Shown here in pieces: positions 1 through 12,567 of a stretch of DNA of 64,000 nucleotides. The DNA comes from Erythroxylum novogranatense. Its lineage: Eukaryota; Streptophyta; Magnoliopsida; Malpighiales; Erythroxylaceae. Position 1 is the first letter of the stretch; each line of letters opens with the position of its first letter. A model generated the notes under the pieces. It saw only the letters and a list, made by a program, of their open reading frames with translations. It was not told the origin of the DNA and did not search any database. The DNA lies in the NCBI GenBank assembly GCA_029891385.1, contig CM057230.1, positions 21,518,847 through 21,582,846 on the forward strand, written 5' to 3'. The position numbers were made by a program, and so were the translations under genes.

Positions 1-845
1 AAACCTTAAAAACAGTCATAAGATCATCAACCCAAAGATTTCATCTAGGTTTTTCCGAAAACCCTACATAATCGATTCTAACCTCATACAAAACGATTCT
101 AAGGTTTAATCCAACTAAAACAAGATTAAACGAAGCGAAACTTACCCGAAAAATGTCCCGAATCTGTCGAAAATCTCTTGGATTACAAACCCTATTTTTC
201 TCTTATCTTCTTTTTCACCCACGACAACTCTTCTTCTTCTTTTCTCTTCTTCTATTTCTTTCTTTCTTTCTAATTCTTTCTTTTAAGCCTAAAGGATTGG
301 ACAATGACTAAAATACCCTCCTATGCAAAGCCTTAAACTATCCAACTTAAGCAATCTTCCCAAAATGCCCTCATAAACTTTTATCCTTTAATACTCACTT
401 AAACTACAAAAACTCAACTTAATCTCAATCATCCACTAATACTCCCAAATTAATCAAACTAAGCAATAATCACATAAATAACACAATTCATGATTAATGA
501 CATCATAAAGAAAAAATTCGGGGCCCAACATAAAAGTTGAAAAACTCAAATTATAGAAAACTCAAATCTTCCTATAGGTCTGCAACCAAACATCAACATT
601 TTCTCGACATAACTCTATAAATCAATCTAAAAGCAAAACTCTGAAATCATCAAGTAAAGCCTCATTTTTACATCAAATATACTACTCAACAAGTAAAGAA
701 AAATCAAAACACACACCAATCAACTGAATCTTACCCATCAATAAAAACTCAGAGAGCCTAGATGCTAACTCCTTCGAACCTTCTTTTGTTTTAAGAAATA
801 ACATCGATATCTTAAAAAATGTAAAGTATACAATCCTTATGGCCC
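1..845. other. No gene seen; AT-rich spacer at window edge
   Basis: No supported reading frame was found. The stretch contains a pyrimidine-rich tract at about 190-290 and AT-rich sequence elsewhere. It lies downstream of the minus-strand copia gag remnant, where pol would be expected, but no integrase or reverse transcriptase motif is visible, so the element is truncated or decayed here. Confidence 0.5.
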
Positions 846-2905
846 TCAAGAAAATTCAAACCTGGTCTTATTACTTGTCACATTATCTCGGCCATCAATT
901 GTCTGTTTGGTTTCTTCTTTTGAAGAAACTAACTTATCCTCTGTCTGAACAATTTCTTCACTAGCAACAACTAACTGTAGATTTGGGCAATTTTTGGTTC
1001 TAGCTTCTTTGCATCTTTGAGCTAGTTCGTGAGCTTGGTTTTGAAGATTTTCTTTAACTACACATGAAGCACATTTTTGAAATGTGGTTGTCCATCCATG
1101 GCAAAGATCCATCTTCCAATAACCGTGGCCTTCTTTCCATCTCCAAAAGTAACGTGGCCATCCATACAACTTTAATAATCCATTAAGTAGTTTCTTTCAC
1201 CCTTTCTAACCCAAGTATGCTTTGGTAATGTTGGTTGCTACTGTAAATTCATCATAGAATGTCTAGACTTTCAATTTTGAGCCCTCTGAAATATCATTTG
1301 TAACAACTTGTAACAATTTAGCCTTATGTGCTCGTTTACCGCACAAAAGTGACAAGTAGGTATAAGTTTTTGTTTCCTCCTTAAAGTTTCTCCTTGGACA
1401 AAACTGGTTGCACTAATTTTTTTATTATTCAACTTAGAACATTCACCTTTATAACCAATTCCTTGAAGATCTCCTTTAATCTTAGCAATTTCTAGCAACT
1501 TTTCTAATTTTTCGATACCTCCATTTAACATTCTTATCTCTTTTTTCGTACTGACCAACTTCAACTTTGTTTCATCAAGCTCATCTATTTAGATAACAAC
1601 TTGTTTTCTAGATCTTGACTAATGGTCTTTATGGTAGAGTTTTCCTTCTTTAACTTCTCATTCTTTTTGCATGTTTGCACCCATTTAGCATACATTAACT
1701 CATAAGCTTTGCAAATATCATCCCTCTTTTATTCCAAATCGTTATCATTTTCAGATTCATTTTCACTCCATACTCATTTTCATATTCATTTTTTACTACC
1801 ATACTCATTTTTAGATTCATTATCACTTTAAATGCTAGTATAAGATTTCCATTTTCTCTTCTTCAAAATGTTAGTACATTTCGCCTACACATATACAAAA
1901 CTTTGAAACTCATGACATTGTATCTTCTTTATTTTTGCTTGTTGTTTGAAGTTATTGTTGAAAGAATTGCCATCATTATGTCTAAACTAAAGTTTATCTT
2001 TCTTCACCCTGTTTAGCCACTTGCTGAAATTTCTTGTTAATAACTTCATATCATCATTCACATCGGATTCAACTCCTAAATCATTCATGACTTTATCAAC
2101 CTCAACTTGCAATGTCAATCTTTTATTCTTCTCATGCTTATCCCTCAACAAATTCATCTCAAAGTTTATAAGAATCCCAATTATTTTGTCCAAAGATAAT
2201 TCATTGATATCATGAGCTTTTTCGATGGCTGTAATTTTCGATATAAATCTCAGAGGCTATGATCTCAATGTTTTCTTGACAAGTTTCATATTTGAATATT
2301 CTTCCCAAGTTGACGTGCTTGGTTGGCAATATCACATAATCGCTAATGAAAGCCGTCAATAATTTCACTTTCCTCCATCTTAAGCTCTTCAAATTTGGTA
2401 GCCAATATTTGAAGTTTTGAAGCTATCATCGATTTTGATCCCTTGTGTATTATTTGTAATATATCCCGTGCTTATTTTACTGATTCATAAGCTGATATTA
2501 TACTAAAACATCCATCATCTACAGCACTGAAAATTGCATGTATTATTAGAGAGTTATCAAATGTTTCTTGTTCTTCAGCCCCCATTCAGATGGATCTTTA
2601 GGTACCGCTTTATTATTTTCATGAATCATAATTGGATGTGTCCAACCATTCAAAACCGAATTTCATGCTTTAGATCCTTGTGCCTGAATGAATCCTCTCA
2701 TATGTGATTTCCACGCAGGATAATTTGAATCATCTAGCAACGGTGGCTTGGTGATCGATTCCCCTTCTCTTGTAGCCATATTTGCAAAATACAGATCTGC
2801 ACCAAATCGATGCACTAAGTTCTGATTCGGTGAAGCTACTTTGATGCCAATTGAAAATTTCCTGAAGGATATAGTTTCACAAAAATTCTGGTTCAACCGC
2901 AGTTG
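846..2905 (-). mobile_element. Decayed Ty1/copia (Sirevirus-like) gag remnant
   Basis: Several minus-strand frames line up in order as a copia Gag broken by stops and frameshifts. At 2896-2663 is an N-terminal stretch with the UBN2/DUF4219-type pattern (KPPLLDDSNYPAWKSHMRGF). At 2193-1987 is the segment with LQVEV and LLTRNFSKWLNR. Near 1920-1880 is a damaged first zinc knuckle. At 1564-1271 a region with GDLQGIGYKG is followed by a knuckle-like CHFCAVNEHIRLNC. This order (UBN2, paired zinc fingers separated by a long spacer) is what Sirevirus-type Gag shows. The frame at 1169-846 is in the position where Gag would continue, but I do not recognise it. No pol is visible, so this is a non-functional fragment. 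Confidence 0.7.
2831..2850 (-). other. Primer-binding-site-like sequence (initiator tRNA-Met)
   Basis: Read on the minus strand this is TTGGCATCAAAGTAGCTTCA, close to the usual copia primer site TTGGTATCAGAGC. It lies about 50 bases before the Gag methionine, as expected for a primer-binding site just inside a 5' LTR. The LTR would lie at higher coordinates, but I could not place its ends. Confidence 0.5.
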
Positions 2906-4255
2906 TTTCTAACACACACAAAAAAACAGAAAAATAAATGAAAAATAAACAAATCAACATGTGAGATTTGGTAACACAGTTCAGCATATCTTGCGTATGT
3001 CTGCAGGGCCCTCACCTATCTTAATTACTTTCACCTATGATACAACAATGTTTTACTCAATGCATTATAGAGCCGACTCACCAAACCTTTGATACTATCT
3101 CTCGTCCTTACTACCCGTGAAAGTAATTCACACCCAACAACACGACCGCCTCGTGCTAACCTCAACAAAGAATTTTCTCAACAATTTTAGATAATAAAGA
3201 TGATAATAAAACAACTGAAGTGGTTGAAACAATAAAGGGCATAAACAAAGACAACACTTGAGATAAAAGAAACTCCTTTAAATTTGTTGCTTCATTAATG
3301 AAAGACCGAGAAATTGTCCACCAAGAACGTTGTTATAGTCTCTTGATATTATGACCGAAACACCCCACATGTAGCAGCAGAAAAATCACCAACAAACATA
3401 AGTGTTTCTTCACTGAAACATTATAAACATCAGAGCTGCAAAATCCTGAATGCTTGTTGGAATTTTACACACACCACCACCATTGTTGACAACTACCAAA
3501 AACACCCACGATTAACACTCAATCATCCCAACAACCATTACACCATCGATCATAAGTGACAATTGTAACAATCACGAAAACTTGTAAAACTTTTGCACCC
3601 TACAAATCACAATAAGCAGTGACTAATTAACACTTCATAAAAACAACAGCCACCAAAGATTCAAGTAAACCCCAGAAAGACCAACAACCCAATTGCTCTC
3701 AGTGGTCGTTCAAAAATAGGCAAAAAGCGCAACTATCAAAATCATACAAAATCAACAAATACATAACATTCTGTTGTCGTGCAAAGATGCAGAATACTCA
3801 ACTACCAAAATCAGCATAATCAACAACACAATACAACCCTCAATGGTTATTTGAGACAAAAGAATGTGCAATTGTAGAATACACACATGATCCACGATGA
3901 ACCCAGCAACAAGGTCGCGAAATCTTAATAGTAAGATGCAACACCAAATCAAAATCATATCCCAACTACAAAAATGATTCAAGATTGTCCCAAAAATTAC
4001 AGCTGTCGAGTCACAAGATACCTGTCTTTTTTCACACCAAAAATGACAACACTTTAGCCCATAACGTGTGTAAATCCTAGCCACACTACAACTATAAATA
4101 ATCAAACCAAATCTCCAAAATTTATACTTCCTTAGATAGCTATTATCCCAAAATGAGTTTTCAAAATAAGAGTCCAAAAATCACCAAACAACTAATGGGT
4201 AACTCATTAATTCAATTAGGAGAGATAAAGATTGAGGAATATATCAAATATTATG
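2906..4255. other. Non-coding; probable copia leader/LTR remnant, otherwise nothing recognised
   Basis: No gene is supported. The first few hundred bases sit where the U5/LTR of the minus-strand copia element belongs. The rest is AT-rich with scattered chance frames. The 141-codon minus-strand frame at 4177-3752 has no recognisable domain and a composition like translated spacer. Confidence 0.4.
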
Positions 4256-4261
4256 TGCTAT

Positions 4262-4385
4262 TAGCCATCATCATCACCGCATCCAGTCTGAAGTCCCGCA
4301 GTGAAACGGAGTCTGGAGAGGTCTAATAGTACGCAGCTTTACTCCTACATAGTAGAGAGGTTGTTTCCGGTAGACCCATATGCAG
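4262..4385 (-). repeat. SINE fragment (Au/TS-like 3' body)
   Basis: On the minus strand the sequence carries the characteristic blocks of the widespread angiosperm Au/TS-type SINE body: GGAAACAACCTCTCTAC, then GTAAAGCTGCGTAC, then AGACCTCTCCAGACTCCG, then a GCGGGACTTC block and a short GATGATG tail. The tRNA-like head is not clear, so this is a 5'-truncated or diverged copy. Target duplications were not identified. Confidence 0.6.
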
Positions 4386-4482
4386 ATGTGACGGAAAAAT
4401 AGTGATGTAGGTTAAAAGAGTAAATAAGTAAAAATGGTACGCAAAATATTTAAGTAAATAAAATTACAATAAATACATATGG

Positions 4483-4590
4483 ATAATAATAATAATAATA
4501 ATAATGATGATGATGATGATGATGATGATAAAACTACTACTAATAATAAGCTCAATAAAAGGAGGAGGAGGATAATAATAATAATAATAA
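4483..4590. repeat. Trinucleotide microsatellite cluster (AAT)n/(ATG)n/(GGA)n
   Basis: AAT repeats run into ATG repeats at 4483-4530. After a short gap, a GGA tract at 4561-4572 runs into a second AAT tract to 4590. Tyrosine- and isoleucine-rich frames across it are translations of the repeat, not genes. Confidence 0.9.
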
Positions 4591-6938
4591 CAGTAATGCC
4601 AACCGAAGGATGAGAGTGAGAGCGCCAAGAAAGAGGTAAGTAACATAGAAAAACTTACTTGTTGTTACCTCGACAAGAGTTACCTCAAGAATTAACCATT
4701 TTCGACGAAGAGAGTAAAACAAGCAAAAACAGCAGCTGCAATAAGGGCTAGTAAAAAAGCAATCTTGAGAGCGAAACCCCAGGTGAAAACCCAAACAATG
4801 AAATGAATTAGAACACTTTATCCCTAAGATTCATTTAATATCAAAATTTAACATAACTTTTATTGAACACTTAATAAGCAGTACTCAAACAACATTCAAA
4901 TTTGATTTTAAGCTACAAACAACCATTCTAGATGCCTTTCCCATCTCACCATCTTCATTATTATGACAACATACATTCAATTAAAAAAACCACAAAACAC
5001 ATGACTTAACACAAAACCCAGCAGAAAACAAAACCCAAATACAACAACATCACCATTAGAAGAGAAAGGAATACATACCTTAACCAACAACGATGACGAT
5101 TGCAGGTGATGGAAGAAAACAACGACGATGGCGGACATAAGGAGAGAACACAAAACGCAAAATCCAGATCTAATGCCAAACATAGGTAATGACCCAAAAT
5201 CCAAATCTAATAACAAATTCATAGATATAACTCAAAGAAACCCTAAAATCTAGAGAATCTCATGGCAATTTATCAAAAAAGAGAACAAATATGACTTATC
5301 CAAGACCACAGATCTGGAAAGAATCAGTCACCTGAATGCCGGTTAAGCTAGTATCGCCTCTAAACTTGGCTTTTGCAATATAGACTCCCTTGTAGATCTA
5401 CATGCTACCAGCAGTGGGTCAAGCAACTAGGTGGGAGGATCGAGGTCGAAGTCTTTGAAGCAACCATTGCCGACACTACTAGATCTGAAGAGAGAAGCAC
5501 CCACGCGAGCTCCAAACGTGAGAACATTATAAGGAAAACTAAATGAAAAAGAGAGAGGAACATTTGAGTTACATGTGCTATTAGTCTTTGATTATATTAG
5601 CATTTGAGTTACAATTAAATGATGTAGATGTCTAACATTAATTTTTGACATGCAAAAGGTAAGTTTGTGTGTGGGAGGGGGGATGGGGAGAGTGGGGAGG
5701 ATGCTTGTTTATGCATGCATGTATGTATGTATGTGTGCACGTGCTTCAAAAACATCAACACCCTTATAAGTTCTTACATACATTGTTTACTCTAGCTCAT
5801 GAATACAATTCAATTGACAATGTATTGTTTATATGATCTAGCCATGTAAATGAAATTAACAGAAGAATTCCAAATATTATATTTAATCAGCTTGGTAGCT
5901 TCATATAGACCAACAAAAGAAATATATTGAGTTATTGATCATATGACATTCAAGTTGGCATTCCAACCAAGATACCTAAGCTTTAAAGGGAACCAAAGTA
6001 TAATATCTAAAGAATTACAAGTTCAAATGAGCAAGAGAAAGGCAAAATTATAAGAGAGTTGTTTAATCATCATAGGAATATTTTTTCTAATCGAGTGTGT
6101 AGTAACTAAACAATGTATGACTAGCAAGTTATTTATCAAATCACCATGAATCATATATTTTATTCATAATTCATACAATGCCACCAAAACAAGATAATAT
6201 AAAGTCTATAGTCATTTTCCTAAAATATAATTTGCATGCACTACTCTAATAATAATGACAACCCATATAATAACATTCACTAATATTTAATTATTTAGTC
6301 TCTATCCATAACAAAGTAATGTCAACCTTCATGTTTTTAACTTCCTCTTCAATCCCTTAGCTTTCTTTAATATGACAACTTCTTAATTATATTATGTTCC
6401 AATTGATAATTAGCTTGCCTTTGTTTTATTCTCATTTAAAACATCTATTTGTTTTCTTAATTATTGGATTATAGAGTAACTAGCAAAAATTTGTTTTATT
6501 TTAAAATAAAATTAAAACAAAAATTAAAAACTAGAACAAAAAAGAAGGAAACGAAACAAATTACATTTAAAAAATCATTCTTATAATTTGTTTGGTAATG
6601 GAAATATAGTATTTTCAATTAACTAAATTTAACCCATATCCAAGGGTGAAAACTAATAAAGCAAGCATTGGCTACTCAGGATTTTATAATTTGTGAAATA
6701 ATCTCTACATCTTGGCTCAAACTGCCTTATAAAGTTTGGAAACAACGGTCAATTTGCTAACAATCTTAGAAGTTACAATTCCAATGATTATAACATTAAA
6801 TTATAAAACGCTTTTTTGCAGATTAGATATTCGTGACAGCTGTTACAAAAGTTTTCCTTCAAGTACAAACTTGTCGCACAAGATGTGCCAACTTCTTTGC
6901 ACGACAATTTCACTTAGCTTCATTAAAACCAGATTCAG
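4591..6938. other. Intergenic spacer, no gene seen
   Basis: AT-rich sequence without a supported reading frame. Frames at 5222-4977 and 6736-6957 have no recognisable domain. A short ATGC/ATGT tract lies at about 5711-5734. The last five bases, TTCAG (6934-6938), are the left target duplication of the following solo LTR. Confidence 0.5.
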
Positions 6939-9900
6939 TGTAATATCCCACTCCTGACAGGAAGAGTAAAATAGTAAATTGTCATAGGATGAGATTGATA
7001 TGGATTAATTAGTATTGTTCATGCATACTAATATTAGTAAACAGTGAAATTGTGCGCATGTAAATTTCGGTACATGCATACATGACATTCCCGGTAGATG
7101 TGCCTACTGCAATTTTATTGTGATTAATGTGGCTATTGGGTTTGAAAAATTATTCTGAGTGCGTCATTGAGTGTTTTATATTTTAAAGAATTTTTAGGAA
7201 TTTTTCTGAAATTTTCCGGAGAAAATTCATGGATCGGAAAAAAACGCCAAGTGGCGAACCGATTGATTTTCGGTAGCGAAAATTTCTATCAAATGGCACT
7301 GTAATATTGGATACATGATTTTGGGATTGAAATTAGGGCCATTGGCATTGAATGAGTCAAATTTCATTAGGGTTTTTATAATAAATCCTATTACATGTTT
7401 TGTTTTATCCTTCTTTTATCTTTTCTCCTAATTGGACAAGTGTCCAATGACTCATCATAAATTGATTTTTTATGATGGTAGTTATCCAACCTTCCACGAC
7501 ACTTGCTTTTCCAAAAGGCCAAATGAGGTTGTCTTCATGCTCCCTTCCTTCATTCAAGTAGCTTCTTCCTCCTTTGCTACTTTGAAAATTTTGTCCATCT
7601 TTCCTACTTCCCTCTACTTTGCTTTCCCCTTTTTTAGTTCACCTAAAGAGCTTGACTTAAACCTCACCCCTTTTTTAGAAGGTGATGATCGTGTATGGTG
7701 TTGAGAAATAGAGGATTGGTGGATTAGTTGAAGAAGTGAAGAGTTAAAGCTTGATTAGGTAAGATGATGTTTATGTTTATGTTTTACTTATGGTTTTAAT
7801 GCATGAATTCATAAGAAAATGATTGAAAATAGGTACTGAAATTTATGGATATATATTGACATGAAGGTCTTGATGACCTATTGGCTCAATTCTTGTGTTA
7901 TTAGGATGCTTATGCATTTAGAATTGGTGTTAGAAGTGATAGTATGTAAGTTGAGGATGAAAGCTGGAAAATTGATTTTGACCTAGTACACTGTTTTGTG
8001 TATAACTAATTGTGTGGTTATGAAAATGAGGTGAAGTTTATGCCAAATGAAACTTTGGTTTGTTGGCTACATTCTTGTGTGAAATAGGTATTGTCTAATT
8101 TTAGCCTTAAGGGGTTGAAATTTGGCTTGGAAAGTTACTACTGGGACTTATGTGAACAGTATCTGGATTGTTGACCTAGGAGTTTTGAGGATTTTTCTAA
8201 ATTAATTGAGAAGGAATTAGGGAAAATGACCTTCATAAAAGTTTAAGCCTATATTGTTAGCTTTCCATTGCCACTAATTTTACAATTTTTAGATATTTAT
8301 TTTGGGAGATATCCACTGTTAACTATTGACTGATTTTGGACATGGTGGTGAAACCTAGCCTAAGTGTCAGATTTGTGAGCATTCTGATTGGAAGCAATTT
8401 TAGCAATTTCTATGAATTGAATTAGCTTGATTGATCTTCTGAAGAGTTGTAGAGGAAACATTTATATTGAAAAAGGTATATAGCATGTAATTTTTGGAGA
8501 TCAGATTTGGGAGTTATGAGTTTTCAAAACCTGAACCTGCATAAAGGTGTTAACTGCTGATCATGGAAGAAACTTGCATAACAGTTTTGAATTGGTTAGA
8601 GATGGAATTGGCTCTTAATCTCTTCATGAAACTTGAAGTATGTGGTTTTATATTTCCAATGATATAAGGTAGTGAGTTTTTTGACTTGTGTACATGGAGT
8701 TATGCTTGATAGAACATTACTGTCCAGATTGGGTGATTTCTGGGGCAGCATCATTGATTGAATTATTTGACCTAGTTAACAATTGAATTTGATTTTGGGT
8801 TGTTCATGAAAGTTGTTGATAACATTGGGATATTTCTGAACATATTTATTGTGTAATTTTTGACTAAGGAACTGGAAAGTTACGGATTTTATAAGCTGTT
8901 GCACTGTTTTAACAAATGTTGCACTGTTTTGAGAGGCATTGTGAGGGCAGTAACTTTGATTGCATTTTTGACACCCTTAGAAGTGAAATTGGCTTTTGTG
9001 TCCTTCATAAAACTTGTAGAGCTCTCTTTTCTCTATAAAATAAACACCAAGTTTGTCCAATTTGGAGTCCGGAGTAGGAGTTATACCCTGTAAGTTGGGA
9101 TGTCGGAGGACGTTGTTTCAGATCTGCTATTGTATAGCATAAGTCGACTTCTGCACCCATATAAGTTTCCACTAAGACATACATTAATGAGGTATAAGTC
9201 GACTTGCATCCTCGACAAGTCGACTAGGATCATATATTTTCCTTCTTTTGTTCATAACTTTTCCGTCCGACATCCGATTGACCTGATTCTTGAGGCATCG
9301 GATTCGTGAGACATTGAATTTCATTTCATGAGAAATTGGAAATTTTTGGAAGGAAAATTGACGGGTGTCCGGAAAATTGGTATTTCATCACTGTTTTATT
9401 TAATTGGGGACCTAAAGAGGTCCAAATTGAGCGCCGTCAGGGCCATTAGATTTCTAATTTTTTAGACGGATTATATGATGGAAAATATTGATTAAGGCCG
9501 GAATATCATGAACATGCATCAGGCACCTTCTAAGTGTTACATGTGCATTCTGAAATAGTTCTGATTGAACAATTGATAATGTTTATATACTGTCATTGTT
9601 ATAGAGTCACATTTGGAGCGTCGGTCCACCGACGCCACTGAGACTTCCAGATTTTGGCTCGAAAGTACAGGTGAGTAACCTAGGTGGTTTACTCAATTAT
9701 TATATGTCTATTGTGGGGAATAACGGTGGGATTAGAATTGTGTTTGTTATGTCTGAATTTCGGATGGAGGGTCAGATAAATTGGAAGAATTGACATAGAA
9801 GTGTATCTGGTTGTAATTACGTGAATCAATTGTTTCTACCGTGTGAAAGTGTGATACATAAATGGCTTGTATCGTTATTGCCATCGCTTTCTTGTATATC

Positions 9901-10830
9901 GTGATACTCGTGATTCATTACTTGCAGTTGTTCGATGTGCTCATCAGGTATTGTTTGCTACATCGCATCAGTATTCTCTATCGGGCACGATGCTTTATAT
10001 CGATCGTTAATTGGGCATATGCATTGCATACATCAATGCATAAACCGATAATAACAATAGTTGTAACCGAGTTGCTATCGACATCGACATCGACATCGAC
10101 ATCAAAAGAGCCTCGAGCTTGAAGGGAGTCCTACTCCTAGACGCCAAGCGCCCATCGAACACCGCTCTCGATTAAGCACTCGATCACAACATGGCAATAA
10201 ACTGGAAAGTGTCAAATGTGCATTGCATACATATCGATCAATAATCAATGCCTTTTGTCAGATATAATGATATGATACCGACTTAGTCTTACCGTGATCA
10301 GTATTCTTCATCACAAATGTTTGTATGATGATGAATTGGGTGAACCATCGATGATGGTTCTTCACCGAAGTTAGCAAAACTCACCAAAATTTTGCATCTA
10401 TTTTTCGTGTCTTGAAAATACCCCGCTTGACACGGAGTATGTCTCATCAGAAAAGTGAAGGATGAGGTCTGGATCGGTTTAAATCGCATTAGTGTCCAAT
10501 AGAATTGTATTCCAAAATGATTATTTGTACTTGTAATGGGCCAATGTGGTTCTGTTTTGTACATGAAATGGTTATTGTAATTTATTGTTGACTATTTGTA
10601 TTAACTGAAAATGTTTATCTATGCACGTGGATGCAAATTGTCTACTGTTTTCCTCGCACATGAGTGATAAAAAAGAGGTAAATGGCTCTGATGGAATGAA
10701 TGTTTGAGTAATAAAAAAGGGAGTTTTTACTGAGATCTACCGATTGATGTAGTACGCCACCCTTACGGGACATGGACTCGGATATCACCAACGATATCGG
10801 GTTCGGGTCACGTGAGAGTGGGGTGTTACA
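6939..10830 (+). mobile_element. Giant solo LTR (Ty3/gypsy type), 3.9 kb, with 5-bp target duplication
   Basis: The segment starts TGTAATATCCCACTC and ends GAGTGGGGTGTTACA, so its termini are near-perfect short inverted repeats with TG...CA ends, as in plant gypsy LTRs. It is flanked by identical TTCAG on both sides (6934-6938 and 10831-10835), the 5-bp duplication expected of LTR-retrotransposon integrase. No gag or pol motif lies inside, only chance frames of under 100 codons. A single 3892-bp LTR left by LTR-LTR recombination explains all of this. LTRs of this size are known from Ogre and some other gypsy lineages. The family cannot be settled from the LTR alone. Orientation is also not independently proven; plus is assumed. 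Confidence 0.7.
10077..10103. repeat. Hexanucleotide microsatellite (ATCGAC)n
   Basis: About four and a half perfect copies of ATCGAC lie inside the solo LTR. Confidence 0.85.
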
Positions 10831-10835
10831 TTCAG

Positions 10836-11243
10836 CCCTATTCTATGATTGTTGACTAACCTACTTATTATCGTACGCCTCATGACTCTTGTAGTATTTC
10901 ACTCTTACTCTCTTGCAAGAAACTTACAAAAAAACTAAATAATCATGACAACAAAAGAACACAAGTAAGAGGTACGACTAAAAAGTCAACTTTCATTACT
11001 TCCTTCAAAATATACAAAGGAATACTCTCTCATTTGAGTTCTATTAGGAATACTCTCTCATTTTCAGAGTGTCTCTCTCATATTCCCTTCTCTGGAAAGA
11101 ACAAGACTCAAATGAGCTATTTATAGATCCTAATAGAACTTTACTAGTTAAGATCACAATCTTATCATATCTTATCTTTATCAAATTATATCAAACTAAT
11201 CAATAAATATCATCCTTATCTAATTAAGACTCTATCTAATAGA
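10836..11243. other. Non-coding; possible LTR-like promoter on minus strand
   Basis: No gene is visible. A repeated motif GGAATACTCTCTCATTT occurs twice at about 11020-11065. On the minus strand near 11115 the sequence CTATAAATAGC is a good TATA box, so this may be a fragment of a copia-type LTR into which the following hAT element inserted. That is inference only. Confidence 0.3.
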
Positions 11244-11251
11244 ATTAAACT

Positions 11252-12559
11252 CAAGGGTTTTAAAATCAGACCGGACCGGTCAGTCTGACCGAAAATGATC
11301 TGAATCGACCATTTGTCCTGGCTCGATTTTAGTTAATAATCTTTAATATAAAAACGGCGGTCTATCGGAGAACCGCTTGCTTTATACTTAACCGATTATT
11401 TGATAACCGGAGGAGGCAGCTCTGGTTTCGAGGTCGTGGTGAAGAGGGAGGATAGTGGCGGTCGCCACAAGCATAACTCGGTGAAGAAGTCGGGGTGCCG
11501 CTGAGAGGGGTCTAACATAGCGAGGAAAGCGCATGCGACATTGTTGACAATTTGCGTAAAGGGTGGGTCGCAGATGGTATGGAGTCAATTTATGGTCGGG
11601 ATAGAGAATGATATGGGAGCTAATGGGTTCAGTGACTACGATAATGAGAAGAAAGGTGGCGATTTTCTTTGAAAATGTTACTACGGTGGCTACCGGTTTG
11701 GAGTCTTGATAGCTTCCCTGTATTTGTCTTTAGGAATAAAGATTAGAACTTTCCGTAAAGCAAGAAACTTGAAGAAAAGGCATTTGTCGATGTGATTAAT
11801 GTTCTTGACATTTTAAAACTTTTATCATATTCATATATTAACAACTAGTATTTTAAAATATAACGCTTCTATTCAAAATAATTACATCAATCTTTTATTC
11901 TTAACCTTTAAATTTATTGTTTTCAACTTCTCTGGTTAGGTAATCAAAAACTACAACTTTGAAATGTTACATGGACACGGGGTTAGATGCATGTAGGCTT
12001 AGTAATTCGACTTAATTTAATTGATCTTATTCGAGTCATATTTAGATTTAAAGGGTTAGCACAAATAAATTAAGAACATCTATCATGGTCAATTCATATC
12101 TTATTTTGATTATATTTAAGTTAAAATTATACTTTGTATTACAAGTTTACAATTGAGAATAATTTCATACGTCACTAATTTGTAATTTATTTTAATGCAG
12201 TAGAAGAAGTGGATGCAAATATTTTGGATGAAAGCGTAATTTATTTAATCTTTAAATAACGTTGAAAAATTTGGAGCTTTTCGATTTATAATGAGGCAAC
12301 CTCTTTTAGAAATACAATTTTCTCTTAAATATTATTTTAAGTTTTATATTTGACTCATATTTATTTATTTTAGTTCGTTAGATAATAATAAACATTGGTG
12401 TATTTTTATTTCAATAAAATATTTTATTTTTATTTATTCTTATAAAATTTTCATCTTATTTATTATATTAGGTTTGATAATGGTCACTACCAATCAACCT
12501 CTAAACCTTAAATCTTTCCTTCGATCGGTTCGATTTCCGATCCGGTTTTTAAAACATTG
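11252..12559. mobile_element. Non-autonomous hAT-type DNA transposon with 8-bp target duplication
   Basis: The element begins CAAGGGTTTTAAAATCAGAC, and its other end read inward is CAATGTTTTAAAAACCGGAT, giving imperfect terminal inverted repeats followed by ACCGG-rich subterminal sequence. Both sides carry the identical octamer ATTAAACT (11244-11251 and 12560-12567), the 8-bp duplication diagnostic of hAT transposases. At 1308 bp with no frame resembling a hAT transposase (the 66-codon minus frame at 11588-11388 is unrecognised), it is non-autonomous. Confidence 0.8.
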
Positions 12560-12567
12560 ATTAAACT

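Noticed and set aside
3752..4177. 141-codon minus-strand frame
   Set aside because: Cys/Ile/Leu-rich chance frame in AT-rich spacer with no motif and no intron structure.
4464..4646. Tyrosine- and isoleucine-rich frame
   Set aside because: Product of the trinucleotide microsatellite.
6939..10830. DNA transposon reading of the 3.9 kb segment because its ends are inverted repeats
   Set aside because: The 5-bp duplication and TG...CA ends fit an LTR better; hAT, MULE, CACTA and Harbinger elements give other duplication lengths.
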